64,000 bases of DNA from Ruminococcus sp. UBA1409 (GCA_002305045.1 DBPX01000016.1:245872-309871); one strand, 5' to 3'. Positions 7,962 to 15,919 are shown, numbered from the stretch's first letter. The notes: generated by a model not told the origin, from the sequence alone. Numbers and translations are program-made.

Positions 7962-8525
7962 ATGGGTAACTTTCTTAAAATAGCTCTTGGGCTTGGTGCC
8001 GCAGCCGCTGCCGCAGCTCTTGTCATTTCTTTGGCAAAAAAATCCGACAATAACGAGGATATCGACCTCGAGGAGATGGATGACCTAAGCGACATCCCCG
8101 ACTGCGATGAGGAGGCTCCCGAGGAGGATTGCAGCTGCGAGGACTGCGAGGACTGGAACGGCGAGGAGTGCGGCTGTGAGGACGACTGCTGCACCTGCGA
8201 GGAGTGTGCAAGCTCCTCTCACAGCCTGAAGTCCGCAGTGAACAGCATTGTCGACGGTGTTATGGGTGGCGTAGTTGTAGCTGCCGACAAGCTGAGCGAG
8301 CTTTCCAACAAGCTTGCCGACTTTGTTTCTGAAAAGCTTGACGAGCGCAAGGAGAACAGCACTCCCGCCTTCAAGTTTGACTGGAGCGAGGACGATGAGT
8401 CACAGGAGTGCTCCGGCTGTCAGGAGGGCGAGGATTCCTGCGAGTGTGCAAAGGAGGCCTCAGCCGGGGATTCTGACTCCGCTTTAGGCGCTGATTCCGG
8501 CTCAGACGGGGATATAAACGGCTAA
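7962..8525 (+). CDS. Acidic, cysteine-rich membrane-anchored protein of unknown function
   Basis: I do not recognise this 187-residue protein. Residues about 4-24 form an Ala/Leu-rich hydrophobic segment (LGLGAAAAAAALVISLA) without a lipobox, consistent with an uncleaved N-terminal anchor. The next 60 residues are extremely acidic and contain paired cysteines spaced C-x-C, C-x2-C and CC (CSCEDCEDW, CGCEDDCCTCEEC). A helical middle part (SAVNSIVDGVMGG...) resembles small amphipathic stress proteins. A second Cys cluster (CSGCQEGEDSCEC) sits in an acidic tail. The gene has its own promoter and an AAGGAG ribosome binding site. Metal or redox-cofactor binding is plausible from composition but not shown. 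Confidence 0.8.
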   Translation: MGNFLKIALGLGAAAAAAALVISLAKKSDNNEDIDLEEMDDLSDIPDCDEEAPEEDCSCEDCEDWNGEECGCEDDCCTCEECASSSHSLKSAVNSIVDGVMGGVVVAADKLSELSNKLADFVSEKLDERKENSTPAFKFDWSEDDESQECSGCQEGEDSCECAKEASAGDSDSALGADSGSDGDING

Positions 8526-8551
8526 TCCCCTTTTTCACTCTTAGCCGAACC

Positions 8552-8594
8552 GGGTGTCGCACGGGAGACCTTTAAACTGTCCCGTACGTCACCC
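8552..8594 (+). other. Long imperfect hairpin in the 8526-8737 intergenic stretch
   Basis: The arms at 8552-8566 and 8580-8594 (GGGTG...ACGGGA against TCCCGT...CACCC) pair over 15 positions with two mismatches. Only a weak T-rich tail (TAATTT) follows, so it may be a poor terminator or part of the metF leader. Downstream, three copies of TATCGG (8617-8655) and another GC-rich hairpin (about 8665-8695) follow. No S-box, cobalamin or T-box motif was recognised. Confidence 0.5.
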
Positions 8595-8737
8595 TAATTT
8601 GTTATCGTCTTGACGGTATCGGCAGGGCTTATTCCCGTATCGGCGATATCGGTAGGGCGAAATAGGCGAGGCGGCGCAGTCCTGCGGCTTGCCTAATGTC
8701 TTATTCAGCTATTTTATCAAAAGGTTGGTTATCCGTT

Positions 8738-9598
8738 ATGAAAATTATAGATATAATAACCTCTGAGCGTCCCAGTCTTTCCTTCGAGGTTTTTCCTCCC
8801 AAAACAGAGGCTACATACGAGAGCGTCCGTGACGCCGCCCTTAAAATCTGCGAGCTGAGTCCCAGCTATATGAGCGTCACCTTCGGCGCTGGCGGCGGAA
8901 CATCGGAGTACACCGCCTCGATATGCTCTGACATCCTGCACCGTGGCATAACTCCCCTCGCCCACCTGACCTGCCTCTGTCTTGACAGGGAAAGGATTTT
9001 TAAGGAGCTTACAAAGCTCAAGGAGCTTGGAGTAGAGAATATTCTTGCTTTAAGGGGAGATATCCCCAAGGACTCCGGGCTTACCTCCCAGGGATATTCC
9101 CATGCCAGCGAGCTTATCTCGGATATAAAGAGCTTCGGCGGCTTCTGCATAGGGGGTGCCTGCTATCCTGAGGGACATCCTGAAAGTCCTGACAGCTATC
9201 AGGATATTGAGGCTCTTAAAATAAAGGCGGAGTGCGGCTGTGAGTTTCTCACCACGCAGATGTTCTTTGACAATAATATACTGTATAACTTTTTGTACCG
9301 CCTTTACAGAGCCGGGGTTGACATCCCAGTGATTGCGGGAGTAATGCCGGTGACAAACGCCTCCCAGATTAAAAGGCTTATGAGCATCGCAGGCTCAGCC
9401 CTGCCGCAGAGGTTTGTAAGAATCGTGGACAGGTATAAGGACAGCCCGGAGGCGATGAAGCAGGCGGGTATCGCCTTTGCCACCGAGCAGATTGTCGACC
9501 TATATGCAAACGGGATAAACGCCGTCCATGTCTACTCGATGAATAAGCCGGATGTCGCCGCCGCAATAGCCAAAAACCTGAGCGAGATAATCAAGTGA
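8738..9598 (+). CDS. metF: Methylenetetrahydrofolate reductase
   Basis: MetF reduces 5,10-methylenetetrahydrofolate to 5-methyltetrahydrofolate using FAD, supplying methyl groups for methionine synthase. The 286-residue TIM barrel shows the LSFEVFPPKTEATYESV start (with the catalytic-region Glu), YMSVTFGAGGG, the LALRGD loop, GGACYPEGHPES, the TQMFFDN motif and the late AGVMP segment. I use ATG 8738 (MKIIDIIT) rather than 8696, because family similarity starts there and upstream codons run through leader structure. It is followed 7 nt later by the methionine synthase reactivation domain, so these two act in the same pathway. There is no NADH-binding fusion, as in other bacterial MetF. Confidence 0.94.
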   Translation: MKIIDIITSERPSLSFEVFPPKTEATYESVRDAALKICELSPSYMSVTFGAGGGTSEYTASICSDILHRGITPLAHLTCLCLDRERIFKELTKLKELGVENILALRGDIPKDSGLTSQGYSHASELISDIKSFGGFCIGGACYPEGHPESPDSYQDIEALKIKAECGCEFLTTQMFFDNNILYNFLYRLYRAGVDIPVIAGVMPVTNASQIKRLMSIAGSALPQRFVRIVDRYKDSPEAMKQAGIAFATEQIVDLYANGINAVHVYSMNKPDVAAAIAKNLSEIIK

Positions 9599-9605
9599 GT
9601 GCAAA

Positions 9606-10196
9606 ATGATTATTTCACAAACCTATTTAAGGATTCCTCAGGAGGAGCTTGTAATATCTCCCGGGGAGTCAGCCGCAAGGCTTATGGCGGAAAGAGGGTA
9701 CACAAGCCCCCTTATCAGCGAGTGCGAAAGAGAGCTTAGAAGCCATGTCAGCTGCGCTTTCTGCGCCATAAGGGTCAAGGCTGAGTATCCCGCCGAGGAT
9801 GAAATAGACCTTGGCTTTGTTTCCTGTAAAAGTCATGACCTTTACAGGAATCTTTTAGGCTCCAGGGAGGCGTTCGTCTTTGCCGTAACCCTGGGAATCG
9901 AGGTCGACAGGCTGATTTTAAAGCTGTCAAGGCTGTCCCCGGCAAGGCATTTTATAACCGATGCGCTTGCCTCCGCCATGGCTGAGGCAGCCTGCGACAG
10001 GACTGACAATATTCTTAGCTCCGGGCTTATATGCAGACCGAGATTCAGCCCGGGATACGGCGACCTGCCGCTTTCCCTTCAGCCGGAGGTCATTAGGGCG
10101 ACCGGGGCGGACAGGCGTCTTGGGATTACTCTTTCAAGCTCACTTTTGATGACTCCCAAAAAGTCGGTCACCGCCATAAAGGGGATTATTAAATAG
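9606..10196 (+). CDS. Stand-alone methionine synthase (MetH) reactivation-domain protein
   Basis: This 196-residue protein matches the C-terminal AdoMet-binding reactivation domain of cobalamin-dependent methionine synthase, here encoded separately. In full-length MetH this domain binds SAM and lets flavodoxin re-reduce oxidised cob(II)alamin. The diagnostic motif RFSPGYGDLPLSLQ is present, together with the downstream LGITLSSSLLMTPKKSVTAI block. The region before it (AVTLGIEVDRLI, DALASAMAEAACD) is helical, as in the family. It follows metF by 7 nt. Catalytic MetH modules are not in the window and must be elsewhere. Many Clostridia have this split arrangement, so this is a family trait rather than truncation. 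Confidence 0.88.
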   Translation: MIISQTYLRIPQEELVISPGESAARLMAERGYTSPLISECERELRSHVSCAFCAIRVKAEYPAEDEIDLGFVSCKSHDLYRNLLGSREAFVFAVTLGIEVDRLILKLSRLSPARHFITDALASAMAEAACDRTDNILSSGLICRPRFSPGYGDLPLSLQPEVIRATGADRRLGITLSSSLLMTPKKSVTAIKGIIK

Positions 10197-10242
10197 GCAG
10201 GCGTGACGATTTCATACCGTGTAATTCTTAGGAGGGATAGAC

Positions 10243-10695
10243 ATGATGATATACAAGGAGGGCAAAAACGGCGGCTTTGCCGTAGGTCACACTCAGCCCA
10301 GCATAGAGGGGCTTTCAAATCTTCTTGTATTCTCCGGGGTATTTTTAGTGATTGCGGCTATTCTCCGTCCGGCAAGGAGCAGTAAAAAGGGTCATGCCGC
10401 AAAGGCATCAGCTGGGAATAAAAAAGGTTCAAAAAAGCAAAAGGGCGAAAATGTAAGGTCAAAGGCAGCTCTTGCGCTTTTGGCTCCCAGCCTAATGAGG
10501 CTAACCGGAGCCTTGCTTCAAAGGGCCAAGCTTTCAGGTCTTGCAAAAAAGGCTTCCCTAATTTCCTCTAAGCTTGAGGAAAAAGGCGCCGAGCAGGACC
10601 AGCCCGAAAGACCCCTAGAGCTTGGCGGAGTCGAGATTATCTACTCCGAAAAAATAGACTCCTCAGAGGATGTCTATTCCATGCTTGCTAACTAG
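10243..10695 (+). CDS. Small membrane protein of unknown function
   Basis: The 150-residue product has one hydrophobic segment near residues 25-42 (LLVFSGVFLVIAAIL), followed by a strongly basic Lys/Gly/Ser-rich linker (about 45-70), an amphipathic helical part rich in Leu and Lys, and an acidic C-terminus (IYSEKIDSSEDVYSML). The pattern suggests a single-pass protein with most of its mass in the cytoplasm. The start ATG 10243 follows AGGAGGG. I recognise no family. It sits 46 nt after the reactivation-domain gene and 33 nt before a flavin reductase, so it likely shares their transcript. Confidence 0.7.
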   Translation: MMIYKEGKNGGFAVGHTQPSIEGLSNLLVFSGVFLVIAAILRPARSSKKGHAAKASAGNKKGSKKQKGENVRSKAALALLAPSLMRLTGALLQRAKLSGLAKKASLISSKLEEKGAEQDQPERPLELGGVEIIYSEKIDSSEDVYSMLAN

Positions 10696-10728
10696 CTAAA
10701 AATCTAAAGAAGGATTTGGAGTTGGCAG

Positions 10729-11310
10729 ATGAAGAAATATGTTAAAGAGGAATTCGGCGTCGGCGCACTTTTGGCTCCCGTTCCGTCTGTAATAGTCACC
10801 TGCGGGACGCTTGAGTCCCCGAATGCCATAACGATAGCATGGACCGGGATAGTATGCTCCAATCCGGCGATGACATATATATCCGTCCGCCCGGAGAGGT
10901 ACTCCTATGAGCTTATCAAGAAAAGCGGCGAGTTTGTCATTAACCTGACGACAGAGGAGCTTGCAGCCGCTACCGATTTTATCGGAGTTCGCTCGGGACG
11001 GGACATGGACAAGCTGAAAAAATGCGGTCTTACAGCCGCTCCATCGTCCGCAGTCAGCGCACCCTCCCTGCTTGAAAGCCCGGTGAGCCTTGAATGCCGT
11101 GTCAGCAATATGCTTATGCTAGGCTCTCACCATATGTTTTTGGCTTCTATTGAGGCTGTCTGCGTCGCCAGGGAGTTGCTTGACGAAAACGGACGGCTCT
11201 GCCTTGAAAAAGCCGGACTTATAGCCTACAGCCACGGGGAGTATTTCTCGCTGGGGAAAAAGCTGGGGAGCTTCGGCTATTCGGTCAAGAAGAAAAAAAG
11301 CAGAAGATAA
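10729..11310 (+). CDS. Flavin reductase family protein (flavoredoxin-like)
   Basis: This is a 193-residue protein of the FMN-binding split-barrel flavin reductase/flavoredoxin family, which transfers electrons between NAD(P)H or ferredoxin and flavin. Characteristic segments are PVPSVIVTCGT, PNAITIAWTGIVCSNPAMTYISVRP, the SGEFVINLTTEEL block, and DFIGVRSGRDMDKL, followed by CRVSNMLMLGSHHMFLASI. The C-terminus is Lys-rich. Its position after metF and a MetH reactivation domain makes an electron-supply role for cobalamin reactivation conceivable, but that is inference; the family has many roles. A terminator follows directly. Confidence 0.88.
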   Translation: MKKYVKEEFGVGALLAPVPSVIVTCGTLESPNAITIAWTGIVCSNPAMTYISVRPERYSYELIKKSGEFVINLTTEELAAATDFIGVRSGRDMDKLKKCGLTAAPSSAVSAPSLLESPVSLECRVSNMLMLGSHHMFLASIEAVCVARELLDENGRLCLEKAGLIAYSHGEYFSLGKKLGSFGYSVKKKKSRR

Positions 11311-11324
11311 TAATAAAATGATAT

Positions 11325-11362
11325 GCCGCCCCGAGGAAAGACTCTTTCGGAGCGGCAGTTTT
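11325..11362. terminator. Rho-independent terminator between convergent genes
   Basis: GCCGCCCCGA (11325-11334) pairs with TCGGAGCGGC (11347-11356) with one mismatch, followed by AGTTTTATT on the plus strand. It terminates the flavin reductase operon and may also serve the GH95 gene, which ends at 11388 on the minus strand. Confidence 0.75.
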
Positions 11363-11387
11363 ATTGTCTTTGAAGCCTGAGCCGAAT

Positions 11388-14300
11388 TTACTCGGCGCAG
11401 ATGTAGTAGACCTCGTTCGGCTGGGTGTCTATTATAATGGTGTTCTTGCCGTCCTTTTTAACCTTGACGGTGTTGTTATTGGAATCGACAACCTTAAAGC
11501 CTGAGATTTTGGGATAGCTCACAGATATCTCGCCGGTGCTTTCTCCAGATCTAAGCTCTGCCTCCTTTAGCTCGGAGCCCGACCACGACATAGACACGGT
11601 TACATCGTTTCTTGCCCTAAGCCCGGAGGCGGCGCCGTCTGCCCAGATATCTGGGAGTGCGGGAAGAAGGCTTATTGTCTCGCCGTGGCTCTGGATAAGC
11701 ATCTCGGTCATTCCGGCGGTTGCGCCGAAGTTGCCGTCTATCTGGAAGGGCGGATGGGTGTCAAAGAGGTTTTCGTAGGTGGATTCCTTTAGTATCTGGT
11801 TGACCATTACTCCTGCATGATTTCCGTCAAGAAGCCTCGCCCAGAAGTTAATCTTCCAAGCCTTAGACCAGCCTGTTCCGCCGTCCCCTCTTATCTCGAG
11901 AACCTTTTTCATAGCCTCGACTATCTCGTCGTCCTCGTCGCTTCTTCCGGCAATTACCATCGTTCCGGGATGAAGCGTGAACAGATGATTTACATGGCGG
12001 TGACCGTAGTCGCCGGTGATGTCAAGGGTGTTTTCGTCCTTCCACTCAAGATAAACACCGCTGAGACCGATTTCGGGGAGCCAAAGCTTTTCCTTTGCAG
12101 AGCGTATCTCGTCTATTTCGCTCGTCTCAATTCCTAGCACCTCGGCAGCCTTGACGGTAAAGTCAAACAGCTCCCAGATGATGCCCTGGTCGCAGGAGGT
12201 GCCGATGGAATAGGGTCCGTGCTCTGGAGACCAGGAGGGACTCGCTACAAGAGTGCCGTCCCTTTCATCGGTGACAAGGTTGTCGACCCAGAATAAGGAG
12301 GCTCCCAGCAGGGTGTCGAAGTTCTCCTCCAAAAACTCCTTATCAAGGGTGAAGCGGTAATACTCCCAGATGTCCTGACAGCACCAGGCTGCGGCAGCCG
12401 GGAAGTAAAATGCATCAGAGGTCGCAGGTCCTGTATTGCCCCAGATGTTGTTCTCATGGTAGGTGGTCCAGCCCCTGACCTCGCCGCCGTCCTCGGTGCA
12501 GTGGTAAAGATATGCGGTTATCTCCCCTCTTGGGACAAGACTATTAATATACTCGATGACGGGCAGATGGCACTCGGCAAGATTTGTAGTCTGCGCCAGC
12601 CAGTAGTTCATCTGGATGTTTATGTTTGTGTGATAGTCCGAGCTCCAGGGGGCGTACAGACCGTCAGCCCATATTCCCTGAAGATTAGCAGGAAGCGAGC
12701 CCTCCCTCGAGGAGGATATCAGAAGATATCTTCCGAACTGATAGTAGACCGTCTCCAGATATCTTTGCTCGGACTCGGAAAGGATGTCGTACTTATAGCC
12801 TCTTAAAAGCTCCTCGGTGGTCTTGTCGGGAAGCTCTGTAAGCCCGAGGTCAAGGCTGAGCCTCGCATAAAGGCTCCTATAGTCCTCTATATGGGCGGCT
12901 TTTAGCTCCTCGTAGTCCTTTCCATCAAGCTCTGACAGCCTGTCTCTTACGGCGTCCAGCGGATTCTCGTCGCTGAAATAATCAAAGCTGTCGTCCATGC
13001 ACTGCTGATAGTTCGTGCCGGCGGTGAAATAGATTATAATCTCGTCAGCCCCGGTGACCGCTATAGACGAGCCTTGAGCGCTTATCTCGCCGTCAGAAAC
13101 GACCCTTACCTCCCCGGCAAATTCAAGATGGTCGATATCCTCCCTGTGGTCGGAGGGTCTGCCGGTAATGGTTATCCTGTCATTCTCACTGACTATATTT
13201 GCGTGAGGCTGAGGACTTGTCAGCCTGATGACATTGTTTATAGACTTAGCCGAATCGGAGGATATCCTTATCGCCATGAAGTTTCCGGGATTAGAGACAA
13301 AATACTCCTTGGTGTACTTTACCCCGCCCTTCTGGTACTCCACGGTGGTTACGGCGTTGTCTATATCAAGAGCTCTTTTATAATCGGTATACTCATAGCC
13401 TATGCTGTCCGAGATGAGCGTAAACTCGCTGAGCTGAGTCCCCCATCCGCCCTCGTTTTCAAGTATGGTGAGCTTAAAATACCTATAGCTCTGCTCGCCT
13501 GCTTCAAAATAAAACTCCTTCGTCTCCTGACGGCTATCAAACTGCACTCCGCTCCTTGAGTCAAGCTCTATCCAGCCTTCGCCGTCCGCAGAGCCGCTCA
13601 GCGTCCAGACAAGAGGGTCCCTGTCGTGGTCGTCGTCCCCGCTTGTTAAGCTGTAGCCGGACGCTTTTACGGTGTCGGAATACTCAAATATCAGCTCCAA
13701 AGGATATACGGTATCGCTCATGTCTCCCCAGGAGCCGCCGTCAGCCGAGAACCACTTTGTGCTGACGCTGCCGTCTGTAAGAGGGGAAATATCGAGATTT
13801 CTGCAGCCCGACACATGAGAGTCCACCAAATAGACAGAGCTTATCTCGTTGATATAAAGGTCAGCCATCGACTGGTAGCTTCCGTATGCCGACTTGTCCC
13901 CCTTGAGCCTGTCGATATAGGTCTTTGCGGCGTCCGAGGAGGGGTAAATGCTGGAAATCACCTCGCCGTCCTTGATGTAGGCGGCGTTGTTCTTTGTAAA
14001 CTCGGTGGCGGTCTTTTGCAGATCCTCTCTTGCCTTCTGGAGATTTGCTATATTTTCCTCCCTGCTGCCGCTTCCCATTCCTCCGTTATAGCTTTCGTCG
14101 GCTCCGGGACCTCCCGACCACAGGGTATGCTCGTTTATCTGAATCCTGTCGGACTCTACCCCTCCAAATATCATCGCTCCGATAAATCCGTTTCCCATCG
14201 GGGTGGCTTCCTCCTCCCAGCTTTGAGCCGGATGGTCGGACACCGAAAGAATCGGGAGCTGATTTACATTTATTTTGCTCGTATAATTTACAGCTCCCTG

Positions 14301-14399
14301 CCCGTTAGAGCCTGGGGTTGTGCCGCCGCCGTCCTGACAGCCGGCAGACATAAAAAGCATCAAGCCGGCAAGCACAGCCGCCGTAATCCTCTTGTACAT
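11388..14399 (-). CDS. Exported GH95 family glycosidase (alpha-L-fucosidase type) with inserted discoidin-like domain
   Basis: GH95 enzymes hydrolyse terminal alpha-1,2-linked L-fucose, or L-galactose, by inversion. The 1003-residue protein starts with a lipoprotein signal (hydrophobic core, then SAGC with Cys21), so it is probably anchored outside the cell. The N-terminal domain begins ATPMGNGFIGAMIFGGV...INEHTLWSGGP. At about 190-330 an extra module with F5/8C (discoidin) features interrupts it (LTDGSVSTKWFS ... RYFKLTI). The catalytic barrel shows NLQGIWADGLYAPWSSDYHTNINIQMNYW split over about 575-600, including the Asn pair, WSPEHGPY near 726 with the putative acid Glu, and QIDGNFGATAG near 887. 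The start ATG has AGGAGGT upstream and a promoter at 14432-14460. Confidence 0.93.
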   Translation of the reverse strand: MYKRITAAVLAGLMLFMSAGCQDGGGTTPGSNGQGAVNYTSKINVNQLPILSVSDHPAQSWEEEATPMGNGFIGAMIFGGVESDRIQINEHTLWSGGPGADESYNGGMGSGSREENIANLQKAREDLQKTATEFTKNNAAYIKDGEVISSIYPSSDAAKTYIDRLKGDKSAYGSYQSMADLYINEISSVYLVDSHVSGCRNLDISPLTDGSVSTKWFSADGGSWGDMSDTVYPLELIFEYSDTVKASGYSLTSGDDDHDRDPLVWTLSGSADGEGWIELDSRSGVQFDSRQETKEFYFEAGEQSYRYFKLTILENEGGWGTQLSEFTLISDSIGYEYTDYKRALDIDNAVTTVEYQKGGVKYTKEYFVSNPGNFMAIRISSDSAKSINNVIRLTSPQPHANIVSENDRITITGRPSDHREDIDHLEFAGEVRVVSDGEISAQGSSIAVTGADEIIIYFTAGTNYQQCMDDSFDYFSDENPLDAVRDRLSELDGKDYEELKAAHIEDYRSLYARLSLDLGLTELPDKTTEELLRGYKYDILSESEQRYLETVYYQFGRYLLISSSREGSLPANLQGIWADGLYAPWSSDYHTNINIQMNYWLAQTTNLAECHLPVIEYINSLVPRGEITAYLYHCTEDGGEVRGWTTYHENNIWGNTGPATSDAFYFPAAAAWCCQDIWEYYRFTLDKEFLEENFDTLLGASLFWVDNLVTDERDGTLVASPSWSPEHGPYSIGTSCDQGIIWELFDFTVKAAEVLGIETSEIDEIRSAKEKLWLPEIGLSGVYLEWKDENTLDITGDYGHRHVNHLFTLHPGTMVIAGRSDEDDEIVEAMKKVLEIRGDGGTGWSKAWKINFWARLLDGNHAGVMVNQILKESTYENLFDTHPPFQIDGNFGATAGMTEMLIQSHGETISLLPALPDIWADGAASGLRARNDVTVSMSWSGSELKEAELRSGESTGEISVSYPKISGFKVVDSNNNTVKVKKDGKNTIIIDTQPNEVYYICAE

Positions 14400-14431
14400 A
14401 AATACCTCCTGAAAGTGAAATGCTATAAAAA

Positions 14432-14460
14432 ATTATAACATTATAAAAAAATTATTTCAA
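14432..14460 (-). promoter_or_regulatory. Sigma-A promoter of the GH95 gene
   Basis: On the minus strand TTGAAA (14460-14455), a 17-nt AT-rich spacer and TATAAT (14437-14432) lie about 35 nt upstream of the ATG. Confidence 0.75.
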
Positions 14461-14519
14461 GAAATAAACTGACCTTTACCGCTTGATTAATTGATTTATC
14501 CAAACGACTTTACAAAATG

Positions 14520-14547
14520 AAAAAGCGGCGTCAGGTATAAACGCCGC
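14520..14547 (-). terminator. Rho-independent terminator of the argC-like gene
   Basis: The minus strand reads GCGGCGT (14547-14541), a 9-nt loop, ACGCCGC (14531-14525) and then TTTTT (14524-14520). It lies just downstream of the argC-like stop at 14559. Confidence 0.88.
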
Positions 14548-14558
14548 TCAATATTGCA

Positions 14559-15509
14559 CTAATACATCCTAAGCCCAAGGGTCTCAGGCTCGCCCAGCAT
14601 GAGGTTCAGGCACTGCATGACTCCCCCTGCTCCGCCCTTTCCAAGGTTGTCGTATCTTGCGGCGAGAAGGCAGATGTCGTTGTCTCCAAAGCAAAACAGC
14701 TCTATATGGTCGGTGCCTGCCCTTGCGTTTGCCGCCAGGAAGCCGTCAAGCTGCTTTACCGAGCTGTCAAAGTCCGCAACCCTGACTAACGGACTGCCGT
14801 CATACGCTCTCACCAGATACTCCCATATCTGCTTGGAGTGAAGCCTCTTTGAAAGCGTCCTCAGATGAAGAGGAACAGTTACCATAGCCCCGTTCGGGAA
14901 GCCGTCTATCATCGGATTTATGGACGGTCTGTAGGACAGCCCGCAGGAGCGCATAAGCTCCTTTTGGAGCATCATGCTCTGGTCAAGCCCGTACTGCCTG
15001 GAGCCGCTTAGCTGTCTTTTTTTGGCAGGGTCCTCATACATGGCTATCATGTTTGAGCCTCCGCTGGAATAGCCCACCACCGAGTTTATAACAAGAGGCT
15101 GATACGGAGGCATTATCTTAGCCCTTATCAGTGGGTTTACCAGAAGCGAGGCTCCTACCGCTATCGCCCCGGGAGCCGCAACAAACCTCGCCTGAGCGAT
15201 TCTTCTTGACTGCTCCTGACCAAGCTCCGGCAGACCGTACACCCAGTTGGGAGCTATTCTGAATACATTTGAGGTATCTATCACCCTGACAGCCTTATTC
15301 TCTATCAAGGGCAGGGTTTCAGTGACCGTTGCGGCGGACTGGCAGAGTATTACAATGTCCGCAGCGTTTAAAAGACTCACACGCTGCTCCGGCGTGAAGG
15401 AGGTTTTATCCTCAAGCAAAACGACCTCGAGGTCATCCCTTTTATATAGCATAGAGCCGATATTTAAGCTTACCGCCCCGTAGTGACCGTCAACAAGCAC
15501 CTTGTTCAT
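14559..15509 (-). CDS. ArgC type-2-like protein lacking catalytic residues (probable pseudoenzyme)
   Basis: The 316-residue sequence aligns along its whole length with the short (type 2) form of N-acetyl-gamma-glutamyl-phosphate reductase: VLVDGHYG at the start, RVIDTSNVFRIAPNWVYGLPEL, VVGYSSGGSNMIAMYE, PSINPMIDGFPNGAMVTVPL, and the C-terminal NLGKGGAGGVMQCLNLMLG. However, the catalytic Cys in the family motif NPGCY is replaced: the protein reads APGAI. The GTTG dinucleotide-loop signature reads GAVS, and the His-containing HKH segment is absent (GLDQSMMLQKEL). The reading frame is intact, with its own promoter and terminator, so it appears maintained. I infer loss of reductase activity and a new or regulatory role; no other arginine gene is nearby. 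Confidence 0.82.
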   Translation of the reverse strand: MNKVLVDGHYGAVSLNIGSMLYKRDDLEVVLLEDKTSFTPEQRVSLLNAADIVILCQSAATVTETLPLIENKAVRVIDTSNVFRIAPNWVYGLPELGQEQSRRIAQARFVAAPGAIAVGASLLVNPLIRAKIMPPYQPLVINSVVGYSSGGSNMIAMYEDPAKKRQLSGSRQYGLDQSMMLQKELMRSCGLSYRPSINPMIDGFPNGAMVTVPLHLRTLSKRLHSKQIWEYLVRAYDGSPLVRVADFDSSVKQLDGFLAANARAGTDHIELFCFGDNDICLLAARYDNLGKGGAGGVMQCLNLMLGEPETLGLRMY

Positions 15510-15546
15510 AGCTTAATCATCCTTCGATATATAACGATACACGTTA

Positions 15547-15575
15547 ATCATGGCATATTTTAAGCCTGTTGTCAA
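15547..15575 (-). promoter_or_regulatory. Candidate promoter of the argC-like gene
   Basis: The minus strand has a perfect TTGACA (15575-15570), a 17-nt spacer and CATGAT (15552-15547), about 38 nt before the ATG. The -10 is weak, at 4 of 6. Confidence 0.5.
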
Positions 15576-15663
15576 GTAAAATGCGGGACATTTTTATTAA
15601 GGTTGTCTCTGTGACTGATAAGATAAAAATCGTCATTATTTTTTAAAATTTTCTTATTCACTG

Positions 15664-15692
15664 TTTACAAGATGAAATTTATCTGCTAAAAT
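15664..15692 (+). promoter_or_regulatory. Candidate promoter of the ECF sigma/anti-sigma operon
   Basis: TTTACA (15664-15669), a 17-nt spacer and TAAAAT (15687-15692) precede a leader of about 220 nt. It resembles a sigma-A promoter; a separate ECF-type promoter was not recognised. Confidence 0.55.
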
Positions 15693-15698
15693 AATAGC

Positions 15699-15919
15699 GG
15701 AGGGTGCAATTTTTAACCGTCCCGGATTGTATTAGGGTTGAAACATGAATCAAAAAGGCTTTTATCGCCTGCTTTCCCGCCCAAAAAAGGGCGTCACGGC
15801 ATTTTGCCGATCGGAGGCGGCAAGGCTTCATCTGGTGCGGTAGCCGCTTATACGGCTCTAGATTTGCATTTATCAACGAGAAAGGAGCAACTTGCTGCTT
15901 TACAGCAATACAGAAGTAT
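15699..15919 (+). other. Long structured leader of the ECF sigma gene
   Basis: About 220 nt without a convincing gene separates the promoter from the sigma ATG. Small hairpins are visible: CGCCC/GGGCG around an A-run (about 15779-15794), TTGCCG/CGGCAA (about 15805-15825) and AGCCG/CGGCT (about 15842-15858). An open frame from 15738 overlaps the sigma gene in another frame and looks spurious. The leader could carry post-transcriptional control. Confidence 0.4.

Noticed and set aside
8526..8737. SAM or cobalamin riboswitch ahead of metF
   Set aside because: None of the conserved core motifs of these classes could be found; only generic hairpins are present.
13815..14438. 207-codon open frame on the plus strand opposite the GH95 gene
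   Set aside because: It is antisense to a well-supported enzyme, has no family resemblance and no ribosome binding site; it follows from the codon bias of the real gene.
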